DNA from: Evtepia sp048184675
GTDB lineage: Bacteria; Bacillota; Clostridia; Oscillospirales; Oscillospiraceae
Assembly (NCBI GenBank): GCA_048184675.1
Contig: DBEYYM010000006.1
Location: forward strand, 1-64,000
DNA: 64,000 nucleotides
Direction: 5' to 3'
Under the pieces are notes generated by a model. That model saw only the letters and a program-made list of their open reading frames with translations. It was not told the DNA's origin and did no database searches. This document shows, in pieces, positions 1 through 8,261 of this stretch (the stretch's first letter is position 1; each line of letters opens with the position of its first letter). A program made the translations under genes and the position numbers.

Positions 1-201
1 TCCGTTGTCCAGCTTGTCCAGGATGAGCTCGCCGATGTTCAGGGTGAACTCGTCGATCTTCTTTTCTTCGTTGTTGATCTTCAGGCTCAGCTTCCCGGTT
101 TCGATGGCGGTGTTGGCCTTGCTGGCGGCCTCGGAAGCCAGAATATTGGCCCGGCTGGCGGCTTCAGCGGCCAGGGAGTTGAGTTTATCGCGCAATGCCA
201 T
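1..201 (-). CDS. Partial alanine-rich coiled-coil protein (N-terminus only)
   Basis: The reading frame starts at an ATG (199-201) with a CCTCC complement (GGAGG) at 211-215 and runs off the left edge after 67 codons. The visible protein begins MALRDKLNSLAAEAASRANI and is rich in Ala, Lys and Glu with heptad-like spacing, so a soluble coiled coil is likely. Similar N-termini occur in small clostridial proteins that carry a C-terminal zinc ribbon, but that part would lie outside the window. Function is not recognised. It is the upstream-most piece of a minus-strand run and sits 45 bases downstream of the P-loop gene, so the two may be co-transcribed. Confidence 0.6.
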   Translation of the reverse strand, partial: MALRDKLNSLAAEAASRANILASEAASKANTAIETGKLSLKINNEEKKIDEFTLNIGELILDKLDNG

Positions 202-245
202 GGGACATTCCTCCTTATAAATTTCGCCTTTTGGAGGGCGGATGA

Positions 246-659
246 TTAGAAATAAGCCTTGATGGCCTCGGTGGCCAGGGCGATGTCGGCGCTGATAGTG
301 ATGGTGAACTTCACCTGGTTTGCCTCAGAGAAACGATCCAGCCAGGCAAGGAACTCTTCCACCTCGGGGGAGTCAGGCTGGGAGGGGATGATCTTGCACA
401 GGCTGTCGATAAACACGTGGGTTAGATCGTAGTTAGAGGCATACATGCCGCTGATGAAACCCTTGAAGAATGTAAAGTTGTCGGCGGCGAAGTCGCTGGA
501 CTCCACCAGACGGACGTTGCGGTGGACGTCGTAGACCAGCTTTTTGCCGGTTTCCACGCAAACCACACTGCCGCTCTCGTTATCAGCGGCATGATTGATC
601 ATATCAATGAGCTGCTTGGTCTTACCGGACCCTTTTGCGCCCATAATCACTCGAACCAT
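246..659 (-). CDS. Small P-loop ATP-binding protein
   Basis: A 137-residue protein with a Walker A motif GAKGSGKT at residues 7-14 right at the N-terminus. The middle contains a hydrophobic strand ending in an acidic residue (THVFIDSLCKI), a plausible Walker B, and the C-terminal half predicts an alpha/beta fold (KFTITISADI). No membrane segment or DNA-binding motif is visible. Length is near the minimum for a nucleotide-binding domain, so it probably works with a partner, perhaps the coiled-coil protein encoded just downstream. Substrate is unknown. Start: ATG with AGGAGTG about 8 bases upstream. Confidence 0.75.
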   Translation of the reverse strand: MVRVIMGAKGSGKTKQLIDMINHAADNESGSVVCVETGKKLVYDVHRNVRLVESSDFAADNFTFFKGFISGMYASNYDLTHVFIDSLCKIIPSQPDSPEVEEFLAWLDRFSEANQVKFTITISADIALATEAIKAYF

Positions 660-821
660 GAATAATCACTCCTTCTTGATCCAGAAAAGATAAAACTTTC
701 TGTTAGCTTCATGTTACCATACCAAAGGAAAAACTGCAATGGGAATTCTCCGTTTTTTGAAAATTAGTTGGAGAGAAATTGCGGGTTAGGGAGACCCCTT
801 CCCCGGTCTGGGGGCCTGGGG

Positions 822-2165
822 TCAGTGGTGGTCCGGGTCTAGGAGGGCTTTTCGCCGGGCCTCGTGGCCGGGTTTGCCCAAAAGGGCGAACATATTGGCC
901 TTGTAGGCCTCCACCCCGGGCTGGTTAAAGGGGTTGACACCCAGGAGATACCCGGACAGGCCACAGGCGTACTCAAAGAAGTAAACCAGCTGGCCGGCCC
1001 AATAGGGGGTGCGCTCAGGCACAGTGAGCAGCAGGTTGGGGACCCCGCCGGCCACATGGGCCAAGACGGTGCCCTGGCGGGCCTGTTCATTGACAAAGCG
1101 CAGGTCTTTTCCCCGGAGAAAGCCCAGGCCCGAAAAATCCCCCGGTTTGGGGTCCAGCAGGCAGGAGGACTGGGAGAGGGTAAAGCGGACCACGGTCTCA
1201 AAGAGGTCACGGACCCCTTCCTGGATGTACTGGCCCATGGAGTGCAGGTCTGTGGTGAACTCCACGCTGGCGGGGAAGACCCCCTGGCCGTCCTTGCCCT
1301 CGCTCTCGCCGAAGAGCTGCTTCCACCACTCGCCAAAGGAGCGGAGGTAGGGTTCGTAACAGGCCAGCAGCTCAATGTTCTTTCCCTGGCTGTAGAGGCA
1401 GTTCCGGGCGGCGGCATACTGCCAGGCGGGGTTCTCCTGGCCGGGCTGACGGAGGCGGTGCATCACATCGGAGGCCCCGGTGAGCAGTTCCTGGATATCC
1501 AGGCCGGCCACGGCCAGGGGGAGAAGCCCCGCTGCAGTGAGCACGGAATACCGCCCGCCAATGGAGGCGGGGACGGAGAAGGTGGCGTACCCCTCCTGAT
1601 TGGCCATGGCCCGGAGGGTGCCCTCCTTGCGGTCGGTGGTGGCGAAGATCCGGTCCCGGGCCCCCTCCCGGCCGTACTTTTCCTCCAGCAGCTGCCGGAA
1701 GAGGAGAAAGGCCACGGCGGGCTCTGTGGTATCCCCAGATTTGGAGATGACGTTGACGGAAAAGTCTTTGTCCCGCACGTATTCCAGCAGTTCCGTCAGG
1801 GCATCGGAGGAAAGGGTGTTGCCGGTGAAAAAGATCTGGGGGGCCTTTTTGCAGAAGAGGTTATAGTTGGGAGAGGTGAGCAGCTCCAGCATGGCCCGGG
1901 CCCCCAGGTAGGAGCCGCCGATGCCGATGACAATGAGCACCTCCGACTGGGCCCGGATGATCCGGGCGGTTTGGAGCAGGCGCTGGAGCTCAGAGGGGTC
2001 ATAGGCCGCGGGAAAATTCACCCAGCCGGTGAATTCCCCGCCCAGGCCGTTACCCTGCTCCAGCAGGTTTCGGGCCTCGGTTAGGCCGTCCAGGCGGGAG
2101 GAGAGCCAGTTTTTTGGCAGGAAGGGGAGGGCGTGGGTTACGTCGAACTGTAACGTGTCAAACAC
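822..2165 (-). CDS. pgi: Glucose-6-phosphate isomerase
   Basis: Interconverts glucose-6-phosphate and fructose-6-phosphate in glycolysis and gluconeogenesis, in the cytosol. The 447-residue length fits the short bacterial PGI subgroup. Visible signatures are IGIGGSYLGARAM near residue 80, the sugar-phosphate loop SKSGDTTEP near 142, GGRYSVLTAAGLLP near 203, the catalytic-Glu segment GESEGKDGQG near 286, and the C-terminal PGI signature FEYACGLSGYLLGVNPFNQP. Two SIS-type halves are recognisable. GGAGG lies just before the ATG. Long antisense open frames over this gene come from its high GC third positions and are not counted. Confidence 0.97.
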   Translation of the reverse strand: MFDTLQFDVTHALPFLPKNWLSSRLDGLTEARNLLEQGNGLGGEFTGWVNFPAAYDPSELQRLLQTARIIRAQSEVLIVIGIGGSYLGARAMLELLTSPNYNLFCKKAPQIFFTGNTLSSDALTELLEYVRDKDFSVNVISKSGDTTEPAVAFLLFRQLLEEKYGREGARDRIFATTDRKEGTLRAMANQEGYATFSVPASIGGRYSVLTAAGLLPLAVAGLDIQELLTGASDVMHRLRQPGQENPAWQYAAARNCLYSQGKNIELLACYEPYLRSFGEWWKQLFGESEGKDGQGVFPASVEFTTDLHSMGQYIQEGVRDLFETVVRFTLSQSSCLLDPKPGDFSGLGFLRGKDLRFVNEQARQGTVLAHVAGGVPNLLLTVPERTPYWAGQLVYFFEYACGLSGYLLGVNPFNQPGVEAYKANMFALLGKPGHEARRKALLDPDHH

Positions 2166-2226
2166 CTCCTTGACAGAATGGGCGCGCTGCGCCGGGCAGG
2201 TCCAGCAGGGCTGCCTGCTGGCGGGG

Positions 2227-3585
2227 TCAGTTTTTCAGGCTCTGCATGGGGGCCGGAATCCGGCCGCCCCGCTGGATAAAGGGGGCGCTGGAGAAGGGGT
2301 GCACAGGGATGACGGGGGCCGAGCCCAGCAGCCCGCCAAACTCCACCGTGTCCCCCACCTTTTTTCCAGGGGCGGGGATGATGCGCACGGCGGTGGTTTT
2401 GGAGTTTACCATGCCGATGGCGGCCTCGTCGGCGATGATGGCCGAGAGGGTTTCGGCGGGGGTGTCCCCGGGGACGGCGATCATGTCCAGGCCCACGGAG
2501 CAGACACAGGTCATGGCCTCCAGCTTATCCAGGCCCAGGGCCCCCTGGCGGGCGGCGGCGATCATGCCCTCGTCCTCGCTGACGGGGATAAAGGCGCCGG
2601 AGAGGCCGCCCACGTGGTTAGAGGCCATAACGCCGCCCTTTTTCACCGCGTCGTTGAGCAGGGCCAAGGCGGCGGTGGTGCCGTGGGTGCCGCAGACCTC
2701 CAGGCCCATTTCCTCCAGAATCCGGGCCACGGAGTCCCCAATGGCGGGGGTGGGGGCCAGGGAGAGGTCCACAATGCCAAAGGGGACGTCCAGCCGGGCA
2801 GAGGCCTCCCGGGCCACCAGCTGGCCCATGCGGGTGATGCGGAAGGCGGTTTTCTTAATGGTTTCGGCCACCACGTCAAAGGGCTCCCCCTTCACCTGCT
2901 GCAGGGCGTGGTGGACCACGCCGGGACCGGAAATGCCCACGTTGATGACACACTCGGGTTCCCCGGCGCCGTGGAAGGCGCCGGCCATGAAGGGGTTATC
3001 CTCCACGGCGTTGGAAAAGATCACCAGCTTGGCGCAGCCGAAGCCGCCGGAGCTGGCGGTGAGGTCGGCGGTCTTTTTCAGCACCTGGCCCATTTCGGCC
3101 ACGGCGTCCATGTTGATGCCGGCCTTGGTGGAGCCCACGTTGACCGAGGAGCACACCAGGTCGGTGGTGGCCAGGGCCTCGGGAATGGAGGAAATGAGCT
3201 TCCGGTCGGCCTGGGAAAAGCCCTTTTGGACCAGGGAAGAGAAGCCCCCGATGAAGTTGATGCCCACGGTTTTGGCGGCCCGGTCCAGGGCGGCGGCAAA
3301 GGGGGCGTAGTCAGCGGTGTCGCTGGCGGCGGCCACCAGGGAGATGGGGGTCACCGACACCCGCTTGTTGACGATGGGGATGCCGAACTCCTTCTCAATG
3401 GCCTGGCCGGTAGAGACCAGGTTTTGGGCCCGGCGGCAGATCTTGTCATAGATCTTCTGGCAGGCGGCCTGGGGGTTGGGGTCGGCGCAGTCGAGCAGGG
3501 AGATGCCCATGGTGATGGTGCGGATATCCAGGTGCTGCTGGTCGAACATGTGGATGGTTTGCAGGATCTCTGAGGAAGTAATCAT
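2227..3585 (-). CDS. PFL-family / UPF0210 (DUF711) protein
   Basis: A 452-residue protein of the UPF0210/DUF711 family, whose fold is related to pyruvate-formate lyase but for which no reaction is firmly established. Recognisable segments are the N-terminal MITSSEILQTIHMFDQQHLD with IRTITMGISLLDC, the long Gly/Ala-rich core and SNHVGGLSGAFIPVSEDEGM near residue 330. It has no glycyl-radical Cys-Cys/Gly loop typical of true PFL. The downstream end is 61 bases before pgi, and the ACT-domain gene lies 18 bases upstream on the same strand; this ACT-UPF0210 pairing is conserved across Firmicutes, which suggests the small ACT protein regulates this one. Confidence 0.92.
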   Translation of the reverse strand: MITSSEILQTIHMFDQQHLDIRTITMGISLLDCADPNPQAACQKIYDKICRRAQNLVSTGQAIEKEFGIPIVNKRVSVTPISLVAAASDTADYAPFAAALDRAAKTVGINFIGGFSSLVQKGFSQADRKLISSIPEALATTDLVCSSVNVGSTKAGINMDAVAEMGQVLKKTADLTASSGGFGCAKLVIFSNAVEDNPFMAGAFHGAGEPECVINVGISGPGVVHHALQQVKGEPFDVVAETIKKTAFRITRMGQLVAREASARLDVPFGIVDLSLAPTPAIGDSVARILEEMGLEVCGTHGTTAALALLNDAVKKGGVMASNHVGGLSGAFIPVSEDEGMIAAARQGALGLDKLEAMTCVCSVGLDMIAVPGDTPAETLSAIIADEAAIGMVNSKTTAVRIIPAPGKKVGDTVEFGGLLGSAPVIPVHPFSSAPFIQRGGRIPAPMQSLKN

Positions 3586-3603
3586 ACAGTGTGTCCTCCT
3601 TCC

Positions 3604-3876
3604 TCAGATTCGGTGCATGGCCTGGAAGGTATCCTCCCGCTGGGCGTGGATGGCCAGGCCCAGCTGCTGCCCCAGGGCGGACATCTTATCGGCCAGGTCC
3701 CCAAAGGGAACCTTGGCGTTGCCGGCGTCCACCACCATGACCATGGTGAAGAAGTCCGGGGGGAGAATGGTTTGGGTAATGTCGAGAACGTTGACATTTT
3801 CCTGGGCCAGGGCGTTGGTGACGGCGGCGATGATGCCCACCTGGTCCTTGCCGGCGACGGTGACGACTGCGCGCAT
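3604..3876 (-). CDS. ACT-domain protein (UPF0237)
   Basis: A 90-residue stand-alone ACT domain of the UPF0237 type. It begins MRAVVTVAGKDQVGIIAAVT with the usual ACT beta-alpha-beta pattern, the ligand-loop DxxGI written here as KDQVGII, and a second repeat around FTMVMVVDAG. ACT domains bind amino acids or other small ligands and regulate partner enzymes. It lies 18 bases upstream of the UPF0210 gene and is probably translated from the same message. Nothing in the sequence shows the ligand. Confidence 0.92.
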   Translation of the reverse strand: MRAVVTVAGKDQVGIIAAVTNALAQENVNVLDITQTILPPDFFTMVMVVDAGNAKVPFGDLADKMSALGQQLGLAIHAQREDTFQAMHRI

Positions 3877-3930
3877 AAAGATCCTCTCGCTTTCTTTGTT
3901 GAAATTGCTGTGGGGTGGATAGGAACAACC

Positions 3931-4506
3931 TTATCCCTGGAGCTCATCCAGGGTAAGGGAAAAAGCGGGTAAAAAGTGCTCCAGGAAGTAGTCCAGCTCA
4001 GGCAGCTGGTAGCTTTTCAGGGCTGCCAGGGTCTGCTGGGCGGCGGACTGAAACTCCCGGTTGCCGGCCTTTAGCTCTTCCAGGCACTTGAGATGGGCCG
4101 AGAGCTTGTCGGCGGCCTTCACCAGGGCCAGGACCTCTGGGTCGGTTTCCTCCAGCAGGGAGGAAAAGGCGGGGCGGAGCTTTTGGGGCAGCATGGCGGC
4201 CAGCCGGCTGGCGGCGTCGGCCTCCACGGCTTTATAGGCGGTTTGGATGGAGGGGTTGGCGTATTTCACGGGGGTGGGGAGATCGCCGGTGAAGATCTCT
4301 GCCGCGTCGTGATACAGGGCCACGGCGGCCACCTGGCCGGGGTCCACGGTGCCGCCGAATTCCTCCCGGCGGATCACCGCCAGGGCGTGGGCCAGCACGG
4401 CCACCATGTGGGAGTGCTCCTGGATGTTTTCCTGGACCGTGTTGCGCATAAGGCCCCAGCGGCCGATGTATTTCATCCGGGAGATGTAGGCGAAAAAGGG
4501 GTACAT
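3931..4506 (-). CDS. yfbR: HD-domain 5'-deoxynucleotidase (YfbR-like)
   Basis: A 191-residue HD-superfamily phosphohydrolase. The metal-binding residues are visible: H in QEHSHMVAV near residue 34, the HD pair in ALYHDAAEIFTGD near residue 68, and a distal D near 130 (VKAADKLSAH). YfbR-type enzymes remove phosphate from dNMPs, feeding deoxynucleoside salvage. I chose the ATG at 4504-4506 (MYPFFAYISRMKYIGRW), the usual start of this family, rather than the in-frame ATG six codons earlier. It is the first gene of the minus-strand run that also holds ACT and UPF0210. Confidence 0.88.
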   Translation of the reverse strand: MYPFFAYISRMKYIGRWGLMRNTVQENIQEHSHMVAVLAHALAVIRREEFGGTVDPGQVAAVALYHDAAEIFTGDLPTPVKYANPSIQTAYKAVEADAASRLAAMLPQKLRPAFSSLLEETDPEVLALVKAADKLSAHLKCLEELKAGNREFQSAAQQTLAALKSYQLPELDYFLEHFLPAFSLTLDELQG

Positions 4507-4627
4507 GGTAAATCTTCCTTGCAAATGGTTTTGGTCTTTGATAGAATAGCTCCAATGGTTCTGAAAACCATATTATAACAGAATGAACTGGAAAAGGGAA
4601 GGGGGTTCTTGGGGCCGCCGTGTGGGG

Positions 4628-4716
4628 CTTCCGGCCCTGGGGGCCGGAAACCAAGCCCGGCAGGTTCCCCGGCAGAGGGGATCGGACGGGCCGCCCTCAC
4701 CTGCGCAGTGTGCGCC
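4628..4716. repeat. GC-rich palindromic repeats upstream of mtaB
   Basis: The 235-base gap between the HD gene and mtaB contains CCGGCCC-TGG-GGGCCGG at 4631-4647 and GCGCAGTGTGCGCC at 4703-4716. The same two motifs recur in the gap upstream of rimI (40.9-41.8 kb), so they belong to an intergenic repeat family rather than to one gene's regulation. Confidence 0.7.
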
Positions 4717-4741
4717 ACCCCACCCCAAGGAGAGAAAGACC

Positions 4742-6040
4742 ATGCGCATCGCCATCCACACCCTGGGCTGCAAAGTCAACCAATATGAAAGCCAAGCCAT
4801 GGAGGAGATCCTCCTGAACCGGGGGCACCAGCTGGTGCCCTTTACGGACCAGGCTGACGTCTATATTGTCAACAGCTGCACGGTTACGGCCACCAGCGAT
4901 AAGAAATCCCGCCAGGCCGTTCGCCAGGCCCGGAAGCGGGCCCCGGGGGCTCTGGTGGCCCTGTGCGGCTGTTATCCGCAGGTTTCGCCGGAGGCGGCCC
5001 AGCAGATCGACGCCGACCTCATCGGCGGCAGCGGCGACCGGCGGGGGTTTCTGGATTTGCTAGAGGGGCTGATGGAAAAGCGGGAAAAGACCGTGGCCTT
5101 AGACGAGCCCTTCCACCGCAGGACCTTTGAGGCCCTCCCCGCCGGGGGCCTGGAGGGGCGGACCCGGGCCATGCTGAAGGCAGAGGACGGCTGCACCAAT
5201 TTTTGCACCTATTGCATCATTCCCTATGCCCGGGGGCGGGTGCGCTCCCTCCCCCTGGACCAGGCGGCCGAGCAGGCGCGGAAGCTGGCGGAGGAGGGGT
5301 ACCGGGAGCTGGTCCTTACGGGGATCGAGCTGTCCTCCTATGGCCGGGACCTGCCGGGGAAGCCCTCCACGGCGGACCTGGTGGAGACTGTGTGCCAGGC
5401 GGTGCCCCAGATGCGGGTGCGGTTGGGGTCCCTGGAGCCCCGGACGGTGACCGAAGACTTCTGCGCCCGGCTGGCCCGGCTTCCCAACCTTTGCCCTCAC
5501 TTTCACCTGTCTATGCAGAGCGGCTGCGACGCCGTTCTGGCCCGGATGGGACGGAAGTACACCACGGCCCGGTATTTGGAATCCGTGGCCCTGCTGCGCC
5601 AGTATTTTTCTGCCCCGGCCATTACAACGGACATGATTGTGGGTTTTCCAGGGGAGACGGAGGAGGAGTTCCAGCAGACCCTGGATTTCATCCAGACCTG
5701 CGCCTTTTCCCAGATGCATATTTTCCCCTACTCCCGCCGCCAGGGGACCCCGGCAGCTGCCATGCCCGGGCAAATTCCCAACGCCGTCAAGACCCAGCGG
5801 GCCCACCGGGGGGCGGAGATCGCCGGGGCCATGGAGACCAGCTGGCTCACCGGCTGGATTGGACAGACCGTCCCCGTCCTCTTTGAGGAGGAGAAAGCGG
5901 GCTTCTGGCGGGGGCACACCCCCCAGTACATCGAGGTCCGGGCCAAGGGGGAGAACCTGCACAACGTCATCGCCCGGGTGGAGCTGACTGCCGCCGGGGA
6001 GGGTGTGGCCTACGGCACCATCAAGGAGGGACAACCATGA
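4742..6040 (+). CDS. mtaB: tRNA threonylcarbamoyladenosine methylthiotransferase MtaB
   Basis: Radical-SAM enzyme that converts t6A37 to ms2t6A37 in ANN-decoding tRNAs. Its 432 residues show an N-terminal UPF0004 domain with cluster Cys at 10 (LGCKVN), 46 (NSCTVT) and 77 (LCGCYPQ), the radical-SAM CxxxCxxC at 151-158 (GCTNFCTYC), and a C-terminal TRAM-like region. The first family residues are MRIAIHTLGCKVNQYESQ, which fixes the ATG at 4742 with AAGGAG 10 bases upstream; an in-frame extension to 4583 has no homologous look. Its substrate modification is made by TsaD, encoded later in this window. It overlaps thyA by four bases. Confidence 0.95.
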   Translation: MRIAIHTLGCKVNQYESQAMEEILLNRGHQLVPFTDQADVYIVNSCTVTATSDKKSRQAVRQARKRAPGALVALCGCYPQVSPEAAQQIDADLIGGSGDRRGFLDLLEGLMEKREKTVALDEPFHRRTFEALPAGGLEGRTRAMLKAEDGCTNFCTYCIIPYARGRVRSLPLDQAAEQARKLAEEGYRELVLTGIELSSYGRDLPGKPSTADLVETVCQAVPQMRVRLGSLEPRTVTEDFCARLARLPNLCPHFHLSMQSGCDAVLARMGRKYTTARYLESVALLRQYFSAPAITTDMIVGFPGETEEEFQQTLDFIQTCAFSQMHIFPYSRRQGTPAAAMPGQIPNAVKTQRAHRGAEIAGAMETSWLTGWIGQTVPVLFEEEKAGFWRGHTPQYIEVRAKGENLHNVIARVELTAAGEGVAYGTIKEGQP

Positions 6041-6867
6041 GCAAAGCAGATCAGCTTTTTATCGAAAACTGCAAGGAGATCCTCAGCCGGGGCACTTGGG
6101 ACACCCACTTGCCGGTCCGCCCCCGGTGGGAGGACGGCACCCCGGCCCACACGGTGAAGACCTTTGGCATCGTCAACCGCTATGACCTGCGGGAGGAGTT
6201 TCCCATTCAGACCATCCGGCGGATGTATCTGAAGAGCGCCGTGGACGAGATCCTGTGGATCTGGCAGAAAAAGTCCAACAACGTCCACGACCTGGCCAGC
6301 GGGATCTGGGACGCCTGGGCCGACGAGACCGGCTCCATCGGCAAGGCCTATGGCTACCAGCTGGGGGTGAAGCACCACTACCCTGAGGGGGACATGGACC
6401 AGGTGGACCGGGTGCTTTATGACCTGAAGCACAACCCGGCCTCCCGGCGGATTATGACCAACCTCTATAACCACCACGACCTGAGCGAGATGGCCCTTTA
6501 CCCCTGCGCCTATTCCATGACCTTTAATGTGACGGGGAAGACCCTCAACGCTGTGCTGAACCAGCGCTCCCAGGACATGCTCACCGCCAACGGCTGGAAC
6601 GTGATGCAATACGCGGTGCTGCTCCACATGCTGGCCCAGGTATCTGGCCTGGAGGCAGGAGAGCTGGTCCACGTCATTGCCGACGCCCACATCTATGACC
6701 GCCACGTGCCCCTGGTGGAGGAGATCATTGCCAGGGCGCCCTACGAGGCCCCCAAGCTGTGGCTGGACCCCGCCGTGACGGATTTTTATCAGTTCACCCC
6801 CGCCAGCGTGAAGCTGGAGGGCTACCAGTGCCACGAGCTGGAGGACAAGATCCCCGTGGCGGTTTAA
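6037..6867 (+). CDS. thyA: Thymidylate synthase
   Basis: Methylates dUMP to dTMP with methylene-tetrahydrofolate. The 276-residue protein has the nucleophile Cys157 in ALYPCAYSM, where the textbook motif is LPPCH, and the conserved N at AVLNQRSQDM and the terminal HIYDRHVP segment that binds dUMP. Its start ATG overlaps the mtaB stop (ATGA). folA follows after 13 bases, so methylene-THF oxidation by ThyA and DHF reduction by FolA are encoded together. The altered residues around Cys157 are shared with a clostridial-type branch as far as I recall, so I take it as active. Confidence 0.93.
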   Translation: MSKADQLFIENCKEILSRGTWDTHLPVRPRWEDGTPAHTVKTFGIVNRYDLREEFPIQTIRRMYLKSAVDEILWIWQKKSNNVHDLASGIWDAWADETGSIGKAYGYQLGVKHHYPEGDMDQVDRVLYDLKHNPASRRIMTNLYNHHDLSEMALYPCAYSMTFNVTGKTLNAVLNQRSQDMLTANGWNVMQYAVLLHMLAQVSGLEAGELVHVIADAHIYDRHVPLVEEIIARAPYEAPKLWLDPAVTDFYQFTPASVKLEGYQCHELEDKIPVAV

Positions 6868-6880
6868 GGAGGAAGAGACC

Positions 6881-7357
6881 ATGAACCTCATCGTCGCTGT
6901 GGACGAAAACTGGGCCATCGGAAAGGACGGGGATCAGCTGTGTTACATCCCCCCAGATCTGAAGCGCTTCCAGCGCCTGACCAGCGGGCACCCGGTTCTG
7001 CTGGGGCGGAAGACCTTGGCCACGTTCCCGGGGGGCCGCCCTTTGAAAAACCGGCGGAACCTGATCCTCTCTGCAACCCCCGGCTTTGCGCCTGAGGGGG
7101 GCGAGGTGTTTCCCACCCTGGAAGCCGCCCTGGCGGCGGCCCCGGCGGACACCTTTGTCATTGGCGGGGAGAGCGTCTACCGTCAGGCTCTGGAACGGTG
7201 TGATACTGCCTATGTCACCAGGATCCACAAGGCCTTCCCGGCGGACCGGTATTTCCCCAACCTGGACCGGGACCCAGCCTGGGAGCGGGTGGAAGCCGAC
7301 GGCCCCCATTTCCACGAGGGGCTGTCCTTTACCTATGAACTCTATCGCCGAAGATAA
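6881..7357 (+). CDS. folA: Dihydrofolate reductase
   Basis: NADPH-dependent reduction of dihydrofolate, completing the cycle with ThyA encoded 13 bases upstream. The 158-residue protein begins MNLIVAVDENWAIGKDGDQL, keeps the substrate-binding acid at PPDLKRF, the NADPH motif VLLGRKTLATFPGGRPL and the second glycine strand FVIGGESVYRQAL. Length is typical for bacterial DHFR. GGAGG lies 8 bases before the ATG. An intrinsic terminator follows the stop codon directly, closing the mtaB-thyA-folA operon. Confidence 0.96.
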   Translation: MNLIVAVDENWAIGKDGDQLCYIPPDLKRFQRLTSGHPVLLGRKTLATFPGGRPLKNRRNLILSATPGFAPEGGEVFPTLEAALAAAPADTFVIGGESVYRQALERCDTAYVTRIHKAFPADRYFPNLDRDPAWERVEADGPHFHEGLSFTYELYRRR

Positions 7358-7358
7358 C

Positions 7359-7393
7359 AACCGGACCTGCTCGTTGGCAGGTCCGGTTTTTGG
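7359..7393 (+). terminator. Intrinsic terminator after folA
   Basis: Perfect 12-bp stem AACCGGACCTGC / GCAGGTCCGGTT with a 6-base loop followed by TTTTTGG. It begins one base after the folA stop codon. Confidence 0.9.
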
Positions 7394-7512
7394 TTTGGAG
7401 GGGTGCATAAAAGCGGCCGCCCCCCACTGCTTCTGCTCAGTGAGGGACGGCCATCTATGAGGTATGAGAGATGAGAAGCGAGGTAAACTGCTTGGGTAAG
7501 CAGGAAGACCTT

Positions 7513-7737
7513 TTAGGGAGTGCGCGGGCGCCAGGTGGGCCGGACGTGCTTTGCACCAAAGTCAGGGCTGGTGATCTGCCCGATGGCAGCGCCGCAAAGC
7601 ATGCCTGCGCCGCCCAAAACCACGGTGCTAAGGATGAGGTGGGGGACATCTGCGCCGGAGGCGAAGAAAACATAGAGAAGTTTGAAGCAGCAGGCCGCGG
7701 CCACCAGGGACAGCAGGATCACAGAAAACTTTTTCAT
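7513..7737 (-). CDS. Small hydrophobic membrane protein, unknown
   Basis: A 74-residue protein beginning MKKFSVILLSLVAAACCFKL with two predicted membrane segments (about 4-24 and 33-55) and a basic tail. AAAGGATGG lies upstream of the ATG. Cys16-Cys17 follow an alanine-rich stretch, but no standard lipobox (LxGC) is present. It is an isolated single gene between folA and the LuxR pair. I do not recognise the family. Confidence 0.6.
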   Translation of the reverse strand: MKKFSVILLSLVAAACCFKLLYVFFASGADVPHLILSTVVLGGAGMLCGAAIGQITSPDFGAKHVRPTWRPRTP

Positions 7738-8186
7738 GGAATACCATCCTTTCTAAATTTTTTATCATGGGATGTGATGAAAGGCCGCGGCTTCTTGATC
7801 TGTCTGTATCATACCCTAGAATTTTCCGGGATTCAATGGCTAAACCCAGTAAAAATTCCTATATAGATTAGGTATGCGTTATTTAAGAAGAGAAGATGTG
7901 GTATATATTTTGCGTATAAATCATTAAAAATAATGACGGAAAAGCGGAAAGAAAAAGTGACCTCCCTCCAGAAAACTCTGGTGGGAGGTCGCTTTTGTAA
8001 AAGGAAAGAAAGGTAAGTTGAACACGAAAGAAAGGATAAGAAAAGGCGGCAGGAAGGGCTCTTACGAGCCGGAACCTTTTCTGCTCCCTATTATAACGCG
8101 AAAGATTTCCTTCATCAATTCTCACTTTTGAGGAACATACTGCTAAAAAATAGGTAGAAATACTTGAAATCTGCCGGAAAAATCCC
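7738..8186. other. Gene-free gap with two hairpins
   Basis: About 450 bases, AT-richer than the flanks, with no supported gene. It holds a terminator-like hairpin at 7952-7997 (GACCTCCC ... GGGAGGTC, then CTTTTG) and a compound stem at about 8038-8082 (AGAAAAGG ... CCTTTTCT with an inner GGCTC-TTAC-GAGCC hairpin). Neither follows a plus-strand gene; the first could end a short unannotated plus-strand transcript. Confidence 0.5.
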
Positions 8187-8215
8187 TTGATTTTAGGAAG
8201 AAAAGGGGGTAAAAT
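8187..8215 (+). promoter_or_regulatory. Promoter for the first LuxR gene
   Basis: TTGATT (8187-8192), 17-base spacer, TAAAAT (8210-8215), placing the start about 40 bases ahead of the ATG at 8262. Confidence 0.6.
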
Positions 8216-8261
8216 TAAGAAAGAATCGAGTTTTGCCCTCAACCATCCCGGAGGAACCACC

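Noticed and set aside
864..2084. Long open frame antisense to pgi (and similar ones over the UPF0210, hydrogenase, polA and bio genes)
   Set aside because: These arise from GC-rich third positions on the opposite strand. They lack ribosome sites, show skewed Gly/His/Pro composition and overlap well-supported genes.
4583..4741. N-terminal extension of MtaB
   Set aside because: The added residues come from the GC palindromic repeat region; the family's own N-terminus begins at 4742 after a good ribosome site.
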